Source: JAUWQU01 sp964605095 (GTDB taxonomy: Bacteria; Planctomycetota; Phycisphaerae; SM23-33). From it: a stretch of 6,459 nt of DNA. The translations under genes and the position numbers were made by a program. Positions 5,339 to 6,459 of the stretch are shown here, piece by piece. Position 1 is the stretch's first letter; each line of letters starts with the position of its first letter. Location of the stretch: contig CAZSBS010000267.1 of NCBI GenBank assembly GCA_964605095.1, positions 1-6,459 on the forward strand, in the 5' to 3' direction. Under the pieces are notes generated by a model that was given only the letters and a program-made list of their open reading frames with translations, had not been told where the DNA came from and searched no databases.

Positions 5339-5531
5339 GGCAGATGCGACTGGAGACACCAGATCGAGGAAAACTTCGTATCTGCCTTTAAGAGCCAAGG
5401 CCCTCCTCCCGGCCGGAGCAAGTCGGACGGCCGGACCCTCCGCCTTGGCAATATATGGTTTGGCGCACCCGCCGAGAGTGCGCACGGGCCGAGCTAGTCC
5501 GTGATGAATCGGGCTGCCCGGCCTTTTTTTT
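5339..5531 (+). ncRNA. Candidate structured small RNA (about 193 nt), no known family recognised
   Basis: Several stems fit together in order. P1 pairs GGCAGAT (5339-5345) with ATCTGCC (5380-5386) and closes a three-way junction with CTGG-AGACA-CCAG (5350-5362) and CGAGG-AAAA-CTTCG (5365-5378). A second arm pairs GCCAAGGC (5394-5401) with GCCTTGGC (5442-5449), then CCGGCCG (5409-5415) with CGGCCGG (5428-5434), with a 7 by 7 internal loop. A third hairpin is GCGCAC/GTGCGC (5463-5468 with 5478-5483). The end is GGCCG/CGGCC plus eight T. The pair G5368-T5375 is a G-U wobble only in plus-strand RNA, and the T-run is also plus-strand, so both point to rightward transcription. I compared it from memory with RNase P, tmRNA, 6S, SRP RNA and common riboswitches and see no match. 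It could instead be a leader of something decayed. Existence as a transcript is inferred. Confidence 0.4.
5487..5531 (+). terminator. Rho-independent terminator of the candidate small RNA
   Basis: GGCCG (5487-5491) pairs with CGGCC (5519-5523), with an inner GTCC/GGGC helix (5497-5500 with 5511-5514, one G-U pair). Eight T residues follow immediately (5524-5531). No protein-coding gene runs rightward into this site within the window, which supports a short non-coding transcript upstream. Confidence 0.55.
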
Positions 5532-5540
5532 GCGCGGGTC

Positions 5541-5705
5541 GTGGCACCTGCCGGCTGCTGCCGGGTTCCCGGTTCTCAATACCTGGTTCCGCCTTTCCTG
5601 CTCGCTGAAGCGAACAGGCCTCCCAATAAAAGGAGCCCCGGCGGCTGGGCGGACGCCGGGGCTGGGCATTGGTGCTGGCATGGGGGCCAGCTAGGGGGCT
5701 TTTTT
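5541..5705. other. Second structured intergenic segment, ending in T6 on the plus strand
   Basis: No convincing gene is present between the first terminator and the lipoprotein promoter. Hairpins are CCGGC-TGCT-GCCGG (5551-5564), CCTG-C-TCGC-TGAA-GCGA-A-CAGG (5597-5618, one C-A mismatch), a perfect 10-bp stem AGCCCCGGCG/CGCCGGGGCT with a 10-nt loop (5634-5663), and GCTGGC/GCCAGC (5674-5679 with 5686-5691), followed after 8 nt by T6 (5700-5705). On the minus strand the 10-bp stem is followed by CCTTTTATT, so it could terminate leftward transcripts. AGCCCC (5634-5639) could also pair with GGGGCT (5695-5700) next to the T-run, an alternative fold. It may be a second small RNA, a bidirectional terminator, or a repeat element; I cannot choose. 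Confidence 0.35.
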
Positions 5706-5745
5706 GCATGCCTTGCGTGCTTCGTTTTAGTCGAGTCGGTTTCGT

Positions 5746-5773
5746 TTGCTACAATGGAAGGCTATGATACAAT
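5746..5773 (+). promoter_or_regulatory. Candidate promoter for the lipoprotein gene
   Basis: TTGCTA (5746-5751, 4 of 6) and TACAAT (5768-5773, 5 of 6) are 16 bp apart, about 55 nt before the start codon. A second TACAAT at 5750-5755 lies slightly upstream but has no good -35 box. Confidence 0.45.
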
Positions 5774-5827
5774 CGTCGCTTGGCCAAATTCCCGGGCGTT
5801 TTTACCGCTCGCGACTAAGGAAAAAAC

Positions 5828-6409
5828 ATGCGAAGGTTTGCCCCAACATTACTGCTGGCGGCGATGCTGCTGTCGGCAGGCTGCCAGCCCAAGTACACCC
5901 AGCCCCTGCTGGAACCGGCGCCCCAGACGCCCGAACAGCAGAGTTTCCAGCGGCTCTGGCAGGCCAGCCGGCACGTGCTGATAAGCTATCACTTCCGCCT
6001 CGACCGCCAGGACCCGCGAGCCGGGGTTATCACAACCTGGCCGATGACTGGCAAGCAATTCTTCGAGCTTTGGCGAAAGGACGCCGCGGGGGCCATCGAC
6101 ACCAGCGAGAGCACGCTCCAGACAATCTACCGCGCAGTCAGGGTGACCATACGTCAGAGCACCGATGGCCAAGGCTACAAGCCTGTCGTCGAAGTCCTCG
6201 TCAGCCGATCCGACAAGCCCACCAATAGCATATCCAGCACCTCCGAAGCCTACGACATGTTTACCAAGCGCCCGAAAAAGAAGAACAAGCTCACCGGCGA
6301 GCAGGAAGCCGCCCAAATGGTCGAACTCGGCAACGACCGGACCCTGGAAGCCAGGCTCGCAGCCCAGATCCTCAAACAGGCCGCCCAGGCCGCGACGGTA
6401 AGCCGCTAG
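5828..6409 (+). CDS. Putative lipoprotein of unknown function (193 aa)
   Basis: The start is ATG 5828, with AAGGA (5817-5821) 6 nt upstream. The N-terminus is a typical lipoprotein signal: MRR, hydrophobic FAPTLLLAAMLL, then LSAGC with the acylated cysteine at C19. Q at the +2 position gives no inner-membrane retention signal, so outer-membrane anchoring is likely if the cell is diderm. The mature part starts with a proline-rich linker (21-35), followed by a mixed alpha/beta domain (about 38-130) with the strands LISYHFRLDRQDPRAGVITT, TIYRAVRVTIRQ and YKPVVEVLVSRS. Then come a basic patch (KRPKKKNK, 147-154) and an alanine-rich helical tail. The family is not recognised. The gene stands alone behind its own promoter, and the 50 bases after its stop codon show no clear terminator. 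The lipoprotein call is firm; the role is unknown. Confidence 0.8.
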   Translation: MRRFAPTLLLAAMLLSAGCQPKYTQPLLEPAPQTPEQQSFQRLWQASRHVLISYHFRLDRQDPRAGVITTWPMTGKQFFELWRKDAAGAIDTSESTLQTIYRAVRVTIRQSTDGQGYKPVVEVLVSRSDKPTNSISSTSEAYDMFTKRPKKKNKLTGEQEAAQMVELGNDRTLEARLAAQILKQAAQAATVSR

Positions 6410-6459
6410 AGCAGTTTAAGTTTTTGTGTAGCAGGTCGGCCGTCGCCGAGGACGAGCCA

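Noticed and set aside
4601..5497. Open frame of 298 codons on the plus strand
   Set aside because: It overlaps the HD gene and the structured RNA region antisense. Its composition is that of a shadow frame in GC-rich DNA, and it has no domain. The minus strand has the full HD motif set and a good RBS.
5497..5520. Hammerhead-like core (TGATGA near GTC)
   Set aside because: The conserved CUGAUGA is GUGAUGA here, and no GAAA segment or closing stem arrangement follows; the region is better explained as the terminator hairpin.
5561..5590. tRNA T-arm-like string GGGTTCCCGG
   Set aside because: No cloverleaf with acceptor, anticodon and T arms can be drawn around it; it is part of overlapping GC hairpins.

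Overview
The window is GC-rich, gene-dense bacterial DNA with high-GC codon use and classical purine-rich ribosome binding sites. The exported flavoprotein with an N-terminal beta-rich domain, the small orphan membrane proteins and the lipoprotein suggest a Planctomycetota-like (possibly Phycisphaerae) or related genome. That is an inference from protein style, as there is no marker gene here.

Layout, left to right. Bases 2-62 hold three hairpins in a row (REP-like intergenic repeat). Bases 191-502 (+) encode a 103-residue membrane-anchored orphan with a good promoter just upstream. Bases 562-1150 form a compact cassette: a DUF559 (PD-(D/E)XK / Vsr-like) endonuclease-fold gene (684-1073, +) bracketed by two inverted copies of a 59-bp palindromic repeat, with a 9-bp direct repeat outside them. 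Bases 1277-3088 (+) encode a secreted FAD-dependent oxidoreductase. It converges, with a 7-bp gap, on a leftward pair: an HD-domain phosphohydrolase (4637-5245, -) and an unrecognised membrane protein (3096-4640, -) whose start overlaps the HD stop codon. A third copy of the palindromic repeat lies in frame inside the membrane-protein gene and adds about 18 residues.

Bases 5246-5827 have no convincing gene but are rich in RNA-like structure. A candidate small RNA of about 193 nt (5339-5531, +) runs from a possible promoter through a three-way junction and two hairpins to a T8 terminator. A second structured segment follows (5541-5705). A promoter and RBS then lead to a lipoprotein gene (5828-6409, +). 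Nothing is seen in 6410-6459.

The HD and membrane proteins are probably translationally coupled and may act together. No functional link joins the other genes. The two most interesting elements are the repeat family with its DUF559 gene (two copies differ by a compensatory base-pair change; one copy sits inside a reading frame) and the structured RNA candidate. All function calls come from reading motifs by eye; no database search was possible.
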